From Planctomicrobium piriforme (GTDB lineage: Bacteria; Planctomycetota; Planctomycetia; Planctomycetales; Planctomycetaceae), in the NCBI GenBank assembly GCA_945860955.1, contig CAMATH010000017.1, forward strand, positions 16,858-80,857: a stretch of DNA of 64,000 nt. The letters run 5' to 3'. Every line of letters begins with the position of its first letter. The stretch's first letter is position 1. The notes beneath the pieces are model-generated. The model saw only the letters and a list, made by a program, of their open reading frames with translations. It was not told the DNA's origin and made no database searches. Of this stretch, positions 1 through 10,701 are shown piece by piece. Made by a program: the position numbers and the translations under genes.

Positions 1-1
1 C

Positions 2-2374
2 GCCAAAGGGCCGCTGTTGCATTTCGGCCAGGGAAAATGGTACCCGGGCGAGCAGTTGCCGCGCTGGGCGCTGTCGTGCTACTGGCGCAAGGATGGGACG
101 TCGATCTGGAAGGATCCCAAGCTGATCGCGGCCGACTACCAGGACTACGGTGCCACCGAGCAACACGCCGAAGAGTTTGTCGAACGGCTCTCCAATCGGT
201 TGGGCGTGGGCCCGAAAAACCTACTGCCGGGATACGAAGATTCCTTCTACTACCTCTGGAAAGAACGCCGGCTGCCGGTCAACGTGGATCCCCTCGATTC
301 GAATCTGCGAGATCCGATCGAACGCGCCCGGCTCGCGAAGGTGTTTGAACGCGGTCTCGATCGCGTCGTCGGTTACACGCTGCCTCTCCGACCTGGTGAG
401 CAGAATGGCGACTGGGTGAGTGGACCGTGGTTTCTGCGCGGCGAGCGGATGTACTTGATTCCGGGCGATTCGCCGATGGGTTACCGTCTGCCGCTCGATT
501 CGCTCCTGTGGTCACTCGATCGCGACGCCTCCAGTCTGTTTGAACGCGATCCCCTTGCGCCCCGTCCCGATCTGTTGCCGCAATCGGACGACAGCCACGA
601 CTTTGGCACGTGGCAGGGGAGCCAGCTTCCCTTGGAGAATCGGCCGCTCGCTCATTCCGGACCGATAGCGACAAGCCCCGCAGCGACTACGATTCGTCAA
701 CAGTTCCCGGCGGCGCGGATGGGACGTGGTGACGGTCCTTCCTCAATGTACGGTTCGACCGTGCCGCGCTCGGGGGTGGGATTGCTCGAGCAAGAGACGT
801 ACACCGAGGAATCGGAATTCCCGGTCACCGCGACAACACCGCAAACGATGGTGCGGACGGCGCTTTGTGTCGAAGCCCGGCATGGTGTGCTGCATGTCTT
901 CATGCCTCCCGTCTCACTGATCGAGCAGTACATCGATCTGGTCGAGAAGATCGAAGAGACCGCGCGGGAGTTGAATCTCCCGGTCCGCATCGAAGGGTAC
1001 CCGCCGCCGTACGATTACCGTGTCGATCATTTCCGTGTCACCCCCGACCCCGGTGTGATTGAAGTCAATCTGCAGCCCGCGTCGAATTGGGGCGAGTTGC
1101 GTCGCCTGACCGAGACGCTGTACGAAGAGGCGCGGCTGTCGCGACTTTGTACCGAGAAGTTCATGCTCGATGGACGACATACCGGGACCGTTGGCGGAAA
1201 CCACATCGTTCTCGGCGGGCCGCGTCCGGTCGACAGTCCGTTCCTGCAACGTCCCGACCTGCTGCGCAGTCTCGTCGCGTACTGGAACAATCGCCCGTCG
1301 CTGTCGTACCTGTTCTCCGGGCTGTTTATCGGTCCGACCAGTCAGGCACCGCGCGTCGACGAAGCGCGGCATGAAAGCGTCTACGAACTGGAGACGGCGT
1401 TTTCCCAGATCCCCGTGGGTCAACCCGCCCCTCCCTGGCTGGTCGACCGGGTCTTCCGCCATCTGCTGGTCGATCTGACCGGAAACACGCATCGTTCGGA
1501 ATTCTGCATCGACAAACTGTACTCGCCCGACAGCAGTACCGGCCGACTGGGGTTGGTGGAATTGCGGGCGTTCGAGATGCCGCCGCACGAACGGATGAGC
1601 TTGGTCCAGCAGCTTCTCGTGCGGTCGTTGGTCGCCCGGTTCTGGAAGCAGCCGTATCAACAGCCACTCGTCCGTTGGGGAACGACGCTGCACGACCGGT
1701 TCTTGTTGCCCCACTTCGTCGCGCAGGATCTGCGCGAAGTGGTCGAAGAATTGAACGACGCCGGCTTCGATTTCGAGTTTGACTGGTTCGCTCCGCACTT
1801 TGAGTTCCGTTTTCCGCTGATCGGTAACGTGACGCGGCGCGGTGTGACGATTGAGCTGCGGCAAGCGATTGAGCCGTGGCACGTTTTGGGTGAAGAGTCT
1901 GGTGCCGGCGGAACCGCGCGGTATGTCGATTCGTCGGTGGAACGGATCCAGGTGAAAGTCACCGGCCTCACCGAATCACGTTACATGGTGGCGTGCAACG
2001 GACGGCGCACCCCGCTCACGCCGACCGGAACGCAGGGCGAGTTTGTCGCCGGCGTGCGATTCCGCGCGTGGCAGCCGCCATCGTGTCTGCATCCGACAAT
2101 TGGCATCCATTCGCCCTTGGTCTTCGACCTGATCGATACCTGGAATGGCCGGTCGATTGGCGGCTGCACGTGGCACGTCGCCCATCCAGGGGGACTCAAT
2201 TCCGAGTCGTTCCCTGTCAACGCGTTTGCCGCCGAGAGTCGACGGGTGGCCCGTTTCCTGCCAATCGGTCATACTCCCGGACCGATTTCGATTCCCCCTG
2301 CAGAACAGAACCCCGCCTATCCGCACACTTTGGATATGCGCCGTCCCGTCGATCTGGCATTTCCCGGTCGATAA
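2..2374 (+). CDS. DUF2126 (carboxylate-amine ligase-like) region of a transglutaminase-family protein, 5' truncated
   Basis: The frame is open from base 2, so the start lies outside the window and about 790 residues are visible. They match DUF2126, the C-terminal part of large proteins that usually begin with a transglutaminase domain. Landmarks are the HFGQGKWYPGEQLPRW segment at the very start, TGTVGGNH near visible residue 396, and GPTSQAPRVDEARH near 445. DUF2126 is related to the glutamine-synthetase/GCS2 ligase fold, so ATP-dependent amide bond formation is the expected chemistry; no substrate is known. It is the first visible gene of an operon: the ATP-grasp/alpha-E gene follows after 18 bases and a transglutaminase after that. 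The N-terminal transglutaminase domain is inferred from family architecture and is not seen here. Confidence 0.88.
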   Translation, partial: AKGPLLHFGQGKWYPGEQLPRWALSCYWRKDGTSIWKDPKLIAADYQDYGATEQHAEEFVERLSNRLGVGPKNLLPGYEDSFYYLWKERRLPVNVDPLDSNLRDPIERARLAKVFERGLDRVVGYTLPLRPGEQNGDWVSGPWFLRGERMYLIPGDSPMGYRLPLDSLLWSLDRDASSLFERDPLAPRPDLLPQSDDSHDFGTWQGSQLPLENRPLAHSGPIATSPAATTIRQQFPAARMGRGDGPSSMYGSTVPRSGVGLLEQETYTEESEFPVTATTPQTMVRTALCVEARHGVLHVFMPPVSLIEQYIDLVEKIEETARELNLPVRIEGYPPPYDYRVDHFRVTPDPGVIEVNLQPASNWGELRRLTETLYEEARLSRLCTEKFMLDGRHTGTVGGNHIVLGGPRPVDSPFLQRPDLLRSLVAYWNNRPSLSYLFSGLFIGPTSQAPRVDEARHESVYELETAFSQIPVGQPAPPWLVDRVFRHLLVDLTGNTHRSEFCIDKLYSPDSSTGRLGLVELRAFEMPPHERMSLVQQLLVRSLVARFWKQPYQQPLVRWGTTLHDRFLLPHFVAQDLREVVEELNDAGFDFEFDWFAPHFEFRFPLIGNVTRRGVTIELRQAIEPWHVLGEESGAGGTARYVDSSVERIQVKVTGLTESRYMVACNGRRTPLTPTGTQGEFVAGVRFRAWQPPSCLHPTIGIHSPLVFDLIDTWNGRSIGGCTWHVAHPGGLNSESFPVNAFAAESRRVARFLPIGHTPGPISIPPAEQNPAYPHTLDMRRPVDLAFPGR

Positions 2375-2392
2375 TCACCCCTGGATCCCGAG

Positions 2393-4954
2393 ATGAAATT
2401 AATCCCCGGTGCGGAGAGCGCTCTTCCGCCCGGCGAATCTGCGCTGCACTATCGGCCTGCCGGACTGACCCACGATGAGATGCTCGATCCCGACCGCAAT
2501 GTGCGGCCGGCTTGGTCGCGATTTGTCTCTGGACTGCGCGAAATGGGACCGCAGGGGCTGACCCAGCGGACAGAGCAGGTTCGACACCTGCTGCGCGAAA
2601 ACGGCGTGACGTACAACGTCTACGGGGCCGCGAAAGATCTCGATCGTCCCTGGCTGCTCGACTTGCTCCCTCTGCTGATGCCAGAGGCCGAGATGAAGTC
2701 GCTCGCCGAGGCGCTGAAGCAGCGACTGAAGGTTCTCAATCGCCTGGCGCAAGACATCTACGGGCCACGGACGCTGTTGCAATCGGGGCTGATGCCGGCG
2801 GAATTCCTGTTCAAGCATCCGGGCTATCTGTTGCCGTGTTTCGGGATCACTCCTCCCGACGATGTGTTTCTAAATTGGTACGCCGCTCAACTGGCGCGCG
2901 ACAAGTCGGGCCGGTGGGTCGTTTTGGGCGACCGAACGCAAGGCCCGTCTGGTGCCGGCTACGCCGTCGAAAACCGCGTGGTCGTATCTCGAACGTTGCC
3001 GCAGGACTTTCACAGCTTGAATGTCGTTCGGGTCGCGTCGTACTTCGTGACACTGAAGAACTCGATGTTGCGTCTGGCGGCCCGATTGTCGGACAACCCG
3101 CGCGTGGTGTTGTTGTCTCCCGGCCCGCGCAGCTCCCGGTATTTCGAAGACGTCTATCTGTCGCGCTACCTGGGTTACACCTTGGTCGAAGGGGGCGATT
3201 TGACGGTGCGCGGCGACGGGGTCTTTCTGAAGACATTGGGTGGATTGCTTCCGGTGCATGTGATCCTCCGGCGACTCGGCGACCTCGATTGCGATCCGCT
3301 CGACCTGCGTCCCGATTCGCACGTGGGTGTCCCCGCATTGGCCCAGGCGGCGCGCGCGGGGCGGGTCATTGTGGCGAACGCGCTGGGAAGCGGGTTTCTC
3401 GAAGCGCCGGTCGTGCAAGCGCTGTTGCCCGAATTCTGTCGGGAGTTTCTCGGGGAGGAACTGCAGCTACCGTCGATTCCCACCTGGTGGTGCGGTCGAC
3501 CCGCTGACTTCGCGTATGTTGAGGCGAATCTCGAGGAGCTTGTCATTCGCCCGGCGTTTCTCAGTCGCGGCAAGTCGCTCCTTGGATGGAAGCTGTCGGC
3601 GCAGGAAAAGGCCGATCTGCTGGCCCGCATTCGCGCCAAGCCGGCGCGTTTCGTCGGGCAATCCCCCGTGGCCGGTTCGACTGCTCCGGTTTGGGTCGAT
3701 GGCAAGCTCCAGCCCTGGAATCTCACGCTGCGTTCATTCGCCGTCTACGATGGCAAGGAATACCAGGTGATGCCCGGGGGGTTGTGTCGCGTCGCTCCCG
3801 ATTCGGTGCTGCTCGCCGAATCGATGGCGGCCGGCCAGCGCAGCAAGGATCTTTGGGTACTGTCCGACGGTCCGGTCGATAGCGTGACGCTGCTCCGCGA
3901 CTCGGTCCCCGCCCTCAGCCTGCGGCGAAGTACCAACGACCTGCCAAGTCGCGCCGCCGACCATTTGTACTGGCTCGGCCGTCTGGTCGAACGGGCCGAG
4001 GCGTTTGTTCGACAGATTCGCAGCATCGTCGCCCGCATGACGACGGAGGTTCAGCCCCCCGGACTGGCGGCGATGCGATTGCTGGTGGAGTCGTTGTGTG
4101 ACCCCGGGATGTCGCCGTTGTGTGTGAAGACAATAGGTGCGCCAGCCGACTGGTCACAGGTGCGGGCCGAAGTCTGGTCCTTTCTGCGCGATCGTACCCG
4201 ACGCGGCAGTCTGGCGAAAACTTTGGAAGACGCCCGGGGGACAGCGTCGGTGGTACGGGACCGCATCGCGATCGACAGTTGGCGAATCCTCAACCAGATG
4301 GAACTCCTTCCCGCCAACTCCCCCGAGTCGACGGAACCGGGTCGGGTTTTGCTGGAACTCAATCAGATTCTCACCCTGCTGTCGGCGTTCAGCGGGCTGG
4401 GTGCCGAGAGCATGACCCGCGGCCCGGGCTGGCGGTTTCTCGACATGGGGCGTCGGGTCGAGCGGGCGCAACAGACGTTGCGGGTGGTCCGGGGGCTCTT
4501 GGTCAACGCCCAGGTCGAACTGTTGCCGCGACTTGAGGCGATGCTGGAAATCGCCGACAGTTCGATGACCTATCGGTATCGCTACCTGACCACTTTGCAG
4601 CTCGCACCGGTGTTGGACCTGGTCCTCGGGGACGATACCAATCCGCGCGCTGTGATCTATCAGTTGGTGGCGCTGGTCGACCACGCCAATCAGATCGCCG
4701 CTCAGACTGGCGACACAAACGACGAGTCTCCGCAGTGCCGACTCGCCCGGGAACTCCACAGCGAAGTGCGACTGGCCGACATTGAAGCACTCTGTGAGGT
4801 GAATGGTCTCAATGACCGAGAGGCTCTGGCCACCCGACTCGACAACTGGCTCGACGCGCTGCGGGGATTCTCAGACAGTGTCACCCACGCGTATCTGACG
4901 CACACTGTCGCACCGCGTCAACTGACCCAATTGCTGGTCGCGACCACCAAGTGA
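2393..4954 (+). CDS. circularly permuted ATP-grasp fused to alpha-E domain protein
   Basis: This 853-residue protein joins two families that are often separate genes. Residues about 1-490 are a type 2 circularly permuted ATP-grasp: the LLSPGPRSSRYFEDVYLSRY stretch near 240 and VIVANALGSGFLEAP near 325 are typical. Residues about 512-845 are an alpha-E domain, a helical module beginning with ADHLYWLGRLVERAEAF. ATP-grasp enzymes join a carboxylate to an amine through an acyl-phosphate, so a peptide-ligase role is expected. The substrate is unknown. The gene starts 18 bases after the DUF2126 gene and its TGA overlaps a GTG of the next gene, which fits translation from one message. No signal peptide is seen, so it should act in the cytoplasm. 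Confidence 0.9.
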   Translation: MKLIPGAESALPPGESALHYRPAGLTHDEMLDPDRNVRPAWSRFVSGLREMGPQGLTQRTEQVRHLLRENGVTYNVYGAAKDLDRPWLLDLLPLLMPEAEMKSLAEALKQRLKVLNRLAQDIYGPRTLLQSGLMPAEFLFKHPGYLLPCFGITPPDDVFLNWYAAQLARDKSGRWVVLGDRTQGPSGAGYAVENRVVVSRTLPQDFHSLNVVRVASYFVTLKNSMLRLAARLSDNPRVVLLSPGPRSSRYFEDVYLSRYLGYTLVEGGDLTVRGDGVFLKTLGGLLPVHVILRRLGDLDCDPLDLRPDSHVGVPALAQAARAGRVIVANALGSGFLEAPVVQALLPEFCREFLGEELQLPSIPTWWCGRPADFAYVEANLEELVIRPAFLSRGKSLLGWKLSAQEKADLLARIRAKPARFVGQSPVAGSTAPVWVDGKLQPWNLTLRSFAVYDGKEYQVMPGGLCRVAPDSVLLAESMAAGQRSKDLWVLSDGPVDSVTLLRDSVPALSLRRSTNDLPSRAADHLYWLGRLVERAEAFVRQIRSIVARMTTEVQPPGLAAMRLLVESLCDPGMSPLCVKTIGAPADWSQVRAEVWSFLRDRTRRGSLAKTLEDARGTASVVRDRIAIDSWRILNQMELLPANSPESTEPGRVLLELNQILTLLSAFSGLGAESMTRGPGWRFLDMGRRVERAQQTLRVVRGLLVNAQVELLPRLEAMLEIADSSMTYRYRYLTTLQLAPVLDLVLGDDTNPRAVIYQLVALVDHANQIAAQTGDTNDESPQCRLARELHSEVRLADIEALCEVNGLNDREALATRLDNWLDALRGFSDSVTHAYLTHTVAPRQLTQLLVATTK

Positions 4955-4959
4955 CACCC

Positions 4960-5847
4960 ATGCGATACCGCGTCCGCCATACCACGACCTATGCCTATTC
5001 CGATCCGGTCGTGCTGTGTCAGAACCAGGCTCGACTGTCGCCGCAAACGATGCCCGGGCAAACTCGGCTGGAATTCTCGCTGGAGATCAACCCGGTCCCC
5101 GCGATCCGGCGACCGTGGACCGACGCGTTCGGTAATGAGGTCTGGTACTTTTCGGTCGAGTCGCCCCACCATCAGCTCGAAGTCACCGGCCGAAGCTTGG
5201 TCGACCGACACGTCCAGCCGCTTCCCAATCCGTCGGAGACCCCGCCGTGGGAGACTGTCCGCGGTGGGCTGGCATCGGGGCGAGAGCTCGCCGACCGGTT
5301 CGCTTCGCAGTTCCGGTTCGAGTCTCCTTTCATTGTGGAACTGCCCGAAGCGCGGCAATACGCGCTCGTGAGTTTCACGCCCAATCGACCGGTGGTCGAG
5401 GCGGCGATTGACCTCACGCGGCGGATTTTCGAGGAGTTTGACTACTCCCCCGCGACCACTTCAGTCTCGACGCCGACGCGCGAGGTGTTTCAGACCCGGC
5501 GTGGCGTTTGCCAGGATTTCGCTCATCTGCAGATCACCTGTCTGCGGACGTTGGGGCTGGCGGCGCGGTACGTGAGCGGTTACCTCGTGACGGAACCTCC
5601 TCCCGGAAAGCCCAAGCTGATTGGTGCCGACGCGTCGCATGCCTGGCTGGCGGTCTACTGCCCGGGGTGGGGCTGGATCGACCTCGATCCGACCAACAAC
5701 GTGATTCCACAGGAAAAGCACGTGACGGTCGGCTGGGGCCGGGACTACGGTGACATCTGCCCCATTGCCGGCGTCTTCACCGGCGGCGGCCGCCAGGCGA
5801 TGACCGTCGCCGTCGACGTCACACCGGTGGCGAGCGGGGCGGCGTAA
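4960..5847 (+). CDS. transglutaminase-like cysteine protease/ligase
   Basis: The protein has the bacterial transglutaminase N-terminal domain (MRYRVRHTTTYAYSDPV, with many aromatic and polar strands) followed by the papain-like transglutaminase core. With the ATG at 4960 the catalytic triad reads Cys184 (RRGVCQDFAH), His227 (DASHAWL) and Asp243 (DLDPTNN). A GTG at 4951 overlaps the stop of the ATP-grasp gene, but ATG at 4960 gives the usual family N-terminus. It is the third gene of the operon. Relatives are annotated as proteases or as enzymes that make or break amide bonds; with two ligase-like neighbours, processing or cross-linking of a peptide product is the natural inference. There is no signal peptide. 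Confidence 0.92.
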   Translation: MRYRVRHTTTYAYSDPVVLCQNQARLSPQTMPGQTRLEFSLEINPVPAIRRPWTDAFGNEVWYFSVESPHHQLEVTGRSLVDRHVQPLPNPSETPPWETVRGGLASGRELADRFASQFRFESPFIVELPEARQYALVSFTPNRPVVEAAIDLTRRIFEEFDYSPATTSVSTPTREVFQTRRGVCQDFAHLQITCLRTLGLAARYVSGYLVTEPPPGKPKLIGADASHAWLAVYCPGWGWIDLDPTNNVIPQEKHVTVGWGRDYGDICPIAGVFTGGGRQAMTVAVDVTPVASGAA

Positions 5848-5974
5848 GCCCAATGCGTGCCGCGCGATTGATCGACACAGCGTCGCGCTTCACCCCGGTT
5901 CACATTCCCTGTTATCATCGGCTCCTCATTCGTTGATGATTCGTTTCGGCCGTCGGCCGAGGGAGTGTTCGCTC

Positions 5975-8900
5975 GTGTCAGCTTTCCGCGTTCACACGCT
6001 GGTTTTGATTTCGCTGATCGCCGCCGGTGGTGTGCGGTCGACCGCTTGGTCTGATGACGCCCCTGCTGTTGGCGGCGCAAAGGTCAAGCCGGTCGATTAT
6101 CTTCGCGACGTCCGGCCGATACTCTCCCGTGCGTGTTACAACTGCCATGGTCCCGACGAGGCCGAGCGCAAGGCCGGGCTTCGCTTGGACCGCCGCGATG
6201 CCACTCTGGCACCGCTGGAGAGCGGCAGTCGAGCGATTGTTCCCAATCATCCCGAAGAAAGTGAATTGTGGCTGCGGGTCACGTCGGAAGACCCGGTTGG
6301 CAAAATGCCGCCCGAAGGTTCGGGTGAACTGAAACCAGAGCAGCTCCAGATTCTGCGGACATGGATCGAACAGGGAGCGGCCTACGCGGAACATTGGGCA
6401 TTCGTTCCGCCGAAACGGGTCGCCCCGCGGACAATCGCCGACTCCAACTGGGCGCGCAACGAGATCGATCACTACATCGCCTCGAAATTCCAGTCTGTGG
6501 GGCTTCAGGCGAATCCCGAAGCCGACCGCCACACCTTGATTCGCCGGCTGAGTTTCGACCTGCGGGGCCTGCCGCCTACTCCGGCCGAAGTGGCGGCGTT
6601 TGTGAATGATCCACGTCCCGAAGCGTATGAGGAACTGGTCGACCGCCTGCTCGCCGACAGCGCGTACGGCGAACGCTGGGGACGGGTGTGGCTGGATCTG
6701 GCGCGTTACGCCGACTCAAAGGGCTTAGGCTCGGATCCGTTGCGAACCATTTGGCGGTATCGCGACTGGGTGATCGACGCGTTCAATCGCAATCTGCCGT
6801 TCGACCAATTCACGATCGATCAGATCGCCGGGGACATGCTGCCGAACGCCTCGCTGGAACAGAAGATCGCGACGGCGTTTCACCGTAACACAATGACCAA
6901 CACCGAAGGGGGAACCGACGACGAGGAATACCGCGTCGCCGCAGTGAAAGACCGAGCCGACACAACGATGCAGGTCTGGATGGGACTGACGTTAGGCTGC
7001 GCGAAATGCCACAGCCATAAATTCGACCCGATCAGCCAGAACGAGTACTACCAGTTCTATGGAATCTTCAATCAGTCGGCAGATAGCGACAAGGGGGATG
7101 AATACCCGACGCTCGCCGCTCCAACGGCCGATTTGGAACGCCGCTTCCAGGAAATTGACGCCGAGATCGCCCGCGTGAAGCAGACGCTGGAACAGCCGAC
7201 GGCCGAACTCGCCCGGGAGCAACAAGCGTGGGAAGCGACATTGGGAGCCTCCCCCACCTGGACCGTTTTCGGGGAGAAGGGGACACTCACTTCGACCAGC
7301 GGAGCGACATTCCAGTTTCAGAAGGACGGTTCGATTCTGGTCAGTGGACCGACTGCCCCGCAGGAATCGTATTCGATCACCGCGGAACTGCCGATTTCCG
7401 GAATCACGGGCCTGCGGCTGGAGGCGATTCCGGATGAGAGTTTGCCCTCCAAGGGTTCGGGCCGGGCCGCCGACGGGAATTTCGTGCTGTCGCGAATCAC
7501 CGCAACGGTCGCCGACGCCAAGCAGGCCGACAATCTGGTGTCGGGCCGTTACGTGCGAATTGAACTCCCGGGAGTAGGTAAGATTCTGTCACTCGCCGAG
7601 GTTGAGATCTTCGCTGGAGGCGACAATCTCGCTAAGCAGGGAAAAGCGACTCAATCCAGCGTCGACTACAATGGCCCGCCGGAGTTGGCGATCGATGGCA
7701 ATCCCGATGGTGATTTCGAGAAGCGTTCGGTCACACATACAAAGACCGAGACGAATCCATGGTGGGAGGTCGACCTGGGGGATATCCGGCGGTTTGACCG
7801 CATCGTGGTTTGGAACCGGACAGGAGGCGGCGTCGGTGGGCGACTGGCCAATGCTCGGGTGATCGTACTCGACGCCGACAGGCAACCAGTGTGGCAGCAG
7901 ACGCTCAAAGATGCTCCGGAGAAAAACGCGGAGCTGGCGGTCAGCGGTGCGCAGTCGCTGCCGCTGGTTCAAGCGTCGGCGGACCATTCACAGCCGTCGT
8001 TTCCTGTCGCCAATGCGATTTCGCAAAAGGATCTCGCCGCGAGCGGCTGGGCGGTGGGGCCGAAGATGCAAGAGCCGCACACGGCGGTGTTTGTCGCCTC
8101 AACCGCGATTGGGAAGTTTCCCGTCACCCGTTTGACGGTGACACTCGACCATCGCTTTAAGGAAGCGGGCTATGCCCTGGGTCGATTCCGACTCTCGGCG
8201 ACCAACAGCCAGGAGCTGATCCGCCGGGTCGGTGTACCGGCGGAGATTCTGCAAATCGTCGATCAGCCAGCGGCGGCGCGGAACGCCGAACAGCTACAAA
8301 AACTGGCGGCGTACTACCGCACGATCGCCCCCAGCCTGCAACCGTTGCGGGACCAGATCGCGCAACTCTCCAAGTCACGCCCCGAGATCCCCACGGTCCC
8401 CGTGATGGTGGAACTGCCTGCGGATCAGCGGCGCACGACCCGCTTGATGATCAAGGGGAACTTTCTCAATACGGGTGACGAATTGGTCGCCACCGTTCCC
8501 AAAGCGTTTCACCCGCTGGAAAAACAGGGACCAGTCACCCGGGTCGACTTGGCCAACTGGCTTGTTGACCGCAACAACCCTTTGACGGCCCGCGTGATGG
8601 CAAATCGCCTGTGGGGACAGATCTTCGGGATCGGACTGGTGGAAACCGAGGAAGACTTCGGATCTCAGGGCGATCTGCCGACGCATCCCGAATTGCTCGA
8701 CTGGCTGGCAACGGAATTCCAAAGCGACTGGAACATCAAGCGACTGCTAAAAACGATTGTTTGTTCCGCGACCTACCGACAGTCGTCGCAACTGACCGCC
8801 GACACAATTGAAAAGGATCCACGAAACCGCTATCTCGCTCGCGCTCCGCGCTTCCGTTTAGAAGCCGAGATGGTGCGGGATCAGGCTCTCGCATTGAGTG

Positions 8901-9475
8901 GCCTGCTGAGTCACAAATCGCACGGCCCGTCGGTGTTTCCGGTTCAGCCTCCGGGGCTTTGGCAGGCGGCCTTCAACGGCGAGCGAACCTGGACGACCAG
9001 TCCCGGTGAGGACAAGTACCGCCGGGGCTTGTACACGCTCTGGCGAAGAACGGTGCCGTACCCCTCGATGGCGGCGTTTGACGCCCCGAGCCGGGAAATC
9101 TGCACAATCCGCCGTGTTCGCACCAACACCCCACTGCAGGCGTTTGTCACCTTGAACGACCCGGTCTATGTGGAAACCTCACAGGCACTGGGACGGCGGC
9201 TGGTGCGGGAAGGGGGTTCCAGCCCCCTCGACCGCGTGCGGTACGGACTGGAACTGACGCTCGCGCGGCCAGCGCAACCGGCCCAGATCGAAAAGCTGGT
9301 GGCGCTGTATGAGTCGGAACTGGCCCACTATCAGGCTCACGCCGCGGAAGCGCTCGACTTGGCAACCAACCCGCTGGGGCCTCTTCCCGAGGGGACGGCC
9401 GCCGGCGAGATGGCGGCGTGGACTGTGGTCGGAAACGTTCTATTGAATCTCGACGGGGTCTTGACCAAGAATTAG
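5975..9475 (+). CDS. secreted PSD1 / planctomycete cytochrome C (PSCyt1-DUF1549-discoidin-DUF1553) protein
   Basis: This very large secreted protein belongs to a planctomycete family of unknown biochemical role. In order: a signal peptide ([13 protein letters not shown]); a PSCyt1 domain with haem-type CYNCH at bases 6134-6148; DUF1549 with a second CxxCH ([12 protein letters not shown]) near base 6995; an inserted F5/8 type C (discoidin-like) carbohydrate-binding region around bases 7540-7900 ([28 protein letters not shown]); and a C-terminal DUF1553 domain from about base 8540. I prefer the GTG at 5975, with a GGGAG box nine bases upstream and a compact signal peptide; ATG at 5936 is the alternative. 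The CxxCH motifs suggest haem c attachment. No DUF1501 gene, the usual partner, lies beside it. Confidence 0.92.
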   Translation: MSAFRVHTLVLISLIAAGGVRSTAWSDDAPAVGGAKVKPVDYLRDVRPILSRACYNCHGPDEAERKAGLRLDRRDATLAPLESGSRAIVPNHPEESELWLRVTSEDPVGKMPPEGSGELKPEQLQILRTWIEQGAAYAEHWAFVPPKRVAPRTIADSNWARNEIDHYIASKFQSVGLQANPEADRHTLIRRLSFDLRGLPPTPAEVAAFVNDPRPEAYEELVDRLLADSAYGERWGRVWLDLARYADSKGLGSDPLRTIWRYRDWVIDAFNRNLPFDQFTIDQIAGDMLPNASLEQKIATAFHRNTMTNTEGGTDDEEYRVAAVKDRADTTMQVWMGLTLGCAKCHSHKFDPISQNEYYQFYGIFNQSADSDKGDEYPTLAAPTADLERRFQEIDAEIARVKQTLEQPTAELAREQQAWEATLGASPTWTVFGEKGTLTSTSGATFQFQKDGSILVSGPTAPQESYSITAELPISGITGLRLEAIPDESLPSKGSGRAADGNFVLSRITATVADAKQADNLVSGRYVRIELPGVGKILSLAEVEIFAGGDNLAKQGKATQSSVDYNGPPELAIDGNPDGDFEKRSVTHTKTETNPWWEVDLGDIRRFDRIVVWNRTGGGVGGRLANARVIVLDADRQPVWQQTLKDAPEKNAELAVSGAQSLPLVQASADHSQPSFPVANAISQKDLAASGWAVGPKMQEPHTAVFVASTAIGKFPVTRLTVTLDHRFKEAGYALGRFRLSATNSQELIRRVGVPAEILQIVDQPAAARNAEQLQKLAAYYRTIAPSLQPLRDQIAQLSKSRPEIPTVPVMVELPADQRRTTRLMIKGNFLNTGDELVATVPKAFHPLEKQGPVTRVDLANWLVDRNNPLTARVMANRLWGQIFGIGLVETEEDFGSQGDLPTHPELLDWLATEFQSDWNIKRLLKTIVCSATYRQSSQLTADTIEKDPRNRYLARAPRFRLEAEMVRDQALALSGLLSHKSHGPSVFPVQPPGLWQAAFNGERTWTTSPGEDKYRRGLYTLWRRTVPYPSMAAFDAPSREICTIRRVRTNTPLQAFVTLNDPVYVETSQALGRRLVREGGSSPLDRVRYGLELTLARPAQPAQIEKLVALYESELAHYQAHAAEALDLATNPLGPLPEGTAAGEMAAWTVVGNVLLNLDGVLTKN

Positions 9476-9558
9476 GCGAAATTCCCGGGAGAACAGCGAA
9501 TGTGAGCCTTGGTTACCCTCCTGCTTCCCGTTTTCGGTGTGAGTCCCGTCGATCGAAG

Positions 9559-10698
9559 TCACTCATCCAATCGAATTCTCGCCCACTGGACACCCATTTT
9601 TGCGGAAGTTCCCGCGTACCACGTCACCAGAACATGAGTTCGGTCGAGCTGGCGAATCGCCGGGTGGCCGAAGCTCCACTTGCGGATATTCTCCCAGATC
9701 TCCGCGACGGCGAGGTCCGTGCGGTCTTGTACGAGGGAGCCGCATTCCTGCGAGTGAATGGTCATCTCGCATTTCCAGCGGATTCCCGCGTCGAGAGTTT
9801 GCCAGACAGTGATTGTTCCCGGATGATCACGACGGACGGCAACCGCCAACCAGCGATTCGAATCGAGGCACAGTGGAGCGGAAATCTGCCCGGGAATTCC
9901 GGTGTCCAGAACCGGGCCGCACGTGATTCCTGAGGGTGAAACACGGCCGAGTTGCAGATGTACGGACAGGTCACGTTGTCCCGGCTGGTCGTGTGTCCAA
10001 TACATGGCCAACCATGTGCCAGGCTCGTTGCCTTGAGTCAATCGGGCATCCCAATACATCAGCCGATGCTCGGGATGCTGCGCGACGAGATGAGGGCCCT
10101 GAAACGACGTTCCGTCATCCGTCGAAATCAAGCACCAGGTGCCCTCGGCTGCTGTCGACGGTCCAAACGCGTCGAACGACTTGTGGCTCTCCACAATGAC
10201 CATGATCGTTCCATCGTGGGATTTCAGGATCGGCCCGGACGTGTGGTAGCTCCAACCTTGCGTAAACAATGGGATCTCCTCCCACGGACTCCAGGTGAAA
10301 CCGTGGTCACTCGAAAATGACTTGAGGATCCGCGTATGCAGGATTCCTTCCGTAGCGGGGTCATAAAACGGACGCGTCGGCTCCTGGCGATTGATCCAGG
10401 TGGAGATCAGCATTAGCCGTCCGTCTCGAAGCTCAACCAGTTCTCCATTCGACAACGAGCCCGCTTCGCCCGCGAAAGTCGTGCGGAATCGCCCGGGGAT
10501 GGCACGCCAGGTTTCTCCCCCGTCGCGCGAATGACACAGCCGCAGGTTCGATTGGGACGAATTCTTGATTTCGCCGATCTGAAATACGGAGAAGAGTTCT
10601 TCACGCCGACTCACAAACAGGCTGGCGAAACAGGCGACTTGCTCTTCGGTCGCAAGCTCTGTCGTCTCGTAAACATTCCCGCGTGCATCGGTTCGCAT
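9559..10698 (-). CDS. sialidase/neuraminidase-like BNR-repeat protein
   Basis: The 379-residue protein shows several Asp-box (BNR) motifs of the form S-x-D-x-G-x-T-W: SRDGGETW, SSDHGFTW, the weaker STDDGTSF and a degenerate copy near LDAGIRW. Such motifs cap the blades of six-bladed sialidase propellers. No signal peptide is seen. The ATG lies three bases after the stop of the upstream propeller gene (10702-12381), so the two are probably translated together. Whether it cleaves sialic acid is uncertain, because many planctomycete members of this family act on other sugars or are uncharacterised and no sialic-acid genes are nearby. Confidence 0.82.
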   Translation of the reverse strand: MRTDARGNVYETTELATEEQVACFASLFVSRREELFSVFQIGEIKNSSQSNLRLCHSRDGGETWRAIPGRFRTTFAGEAGSLSNGELVELRDGRLMLISTWINRQEPTRPFYDPATEGILHTRILKSFSSDHGFTWSPWEEIPLFTQGWSYHTSGPILKSHDGTIMVIVESHKSFDAFGPSTAAEGTWCLISTDDGTSFQGPHLVAQHPEHRLMYWDARLTQGNEPGTWLAMYWTHDQPGQRDLSVHLQLGRVSPSGITCGPVLDTGIPGQISAPLCLDSNRWLAVAVRRDHPGTITVWQTLDAGIRWKCEMTIHSQECGSLVQDRTDLAVAEIWENIRKWSFGHPAIRQLDRTHVLVTWYAGTSAKMGVQWARIRLDE

Positions 10699-10701
10699 GA
10701 A

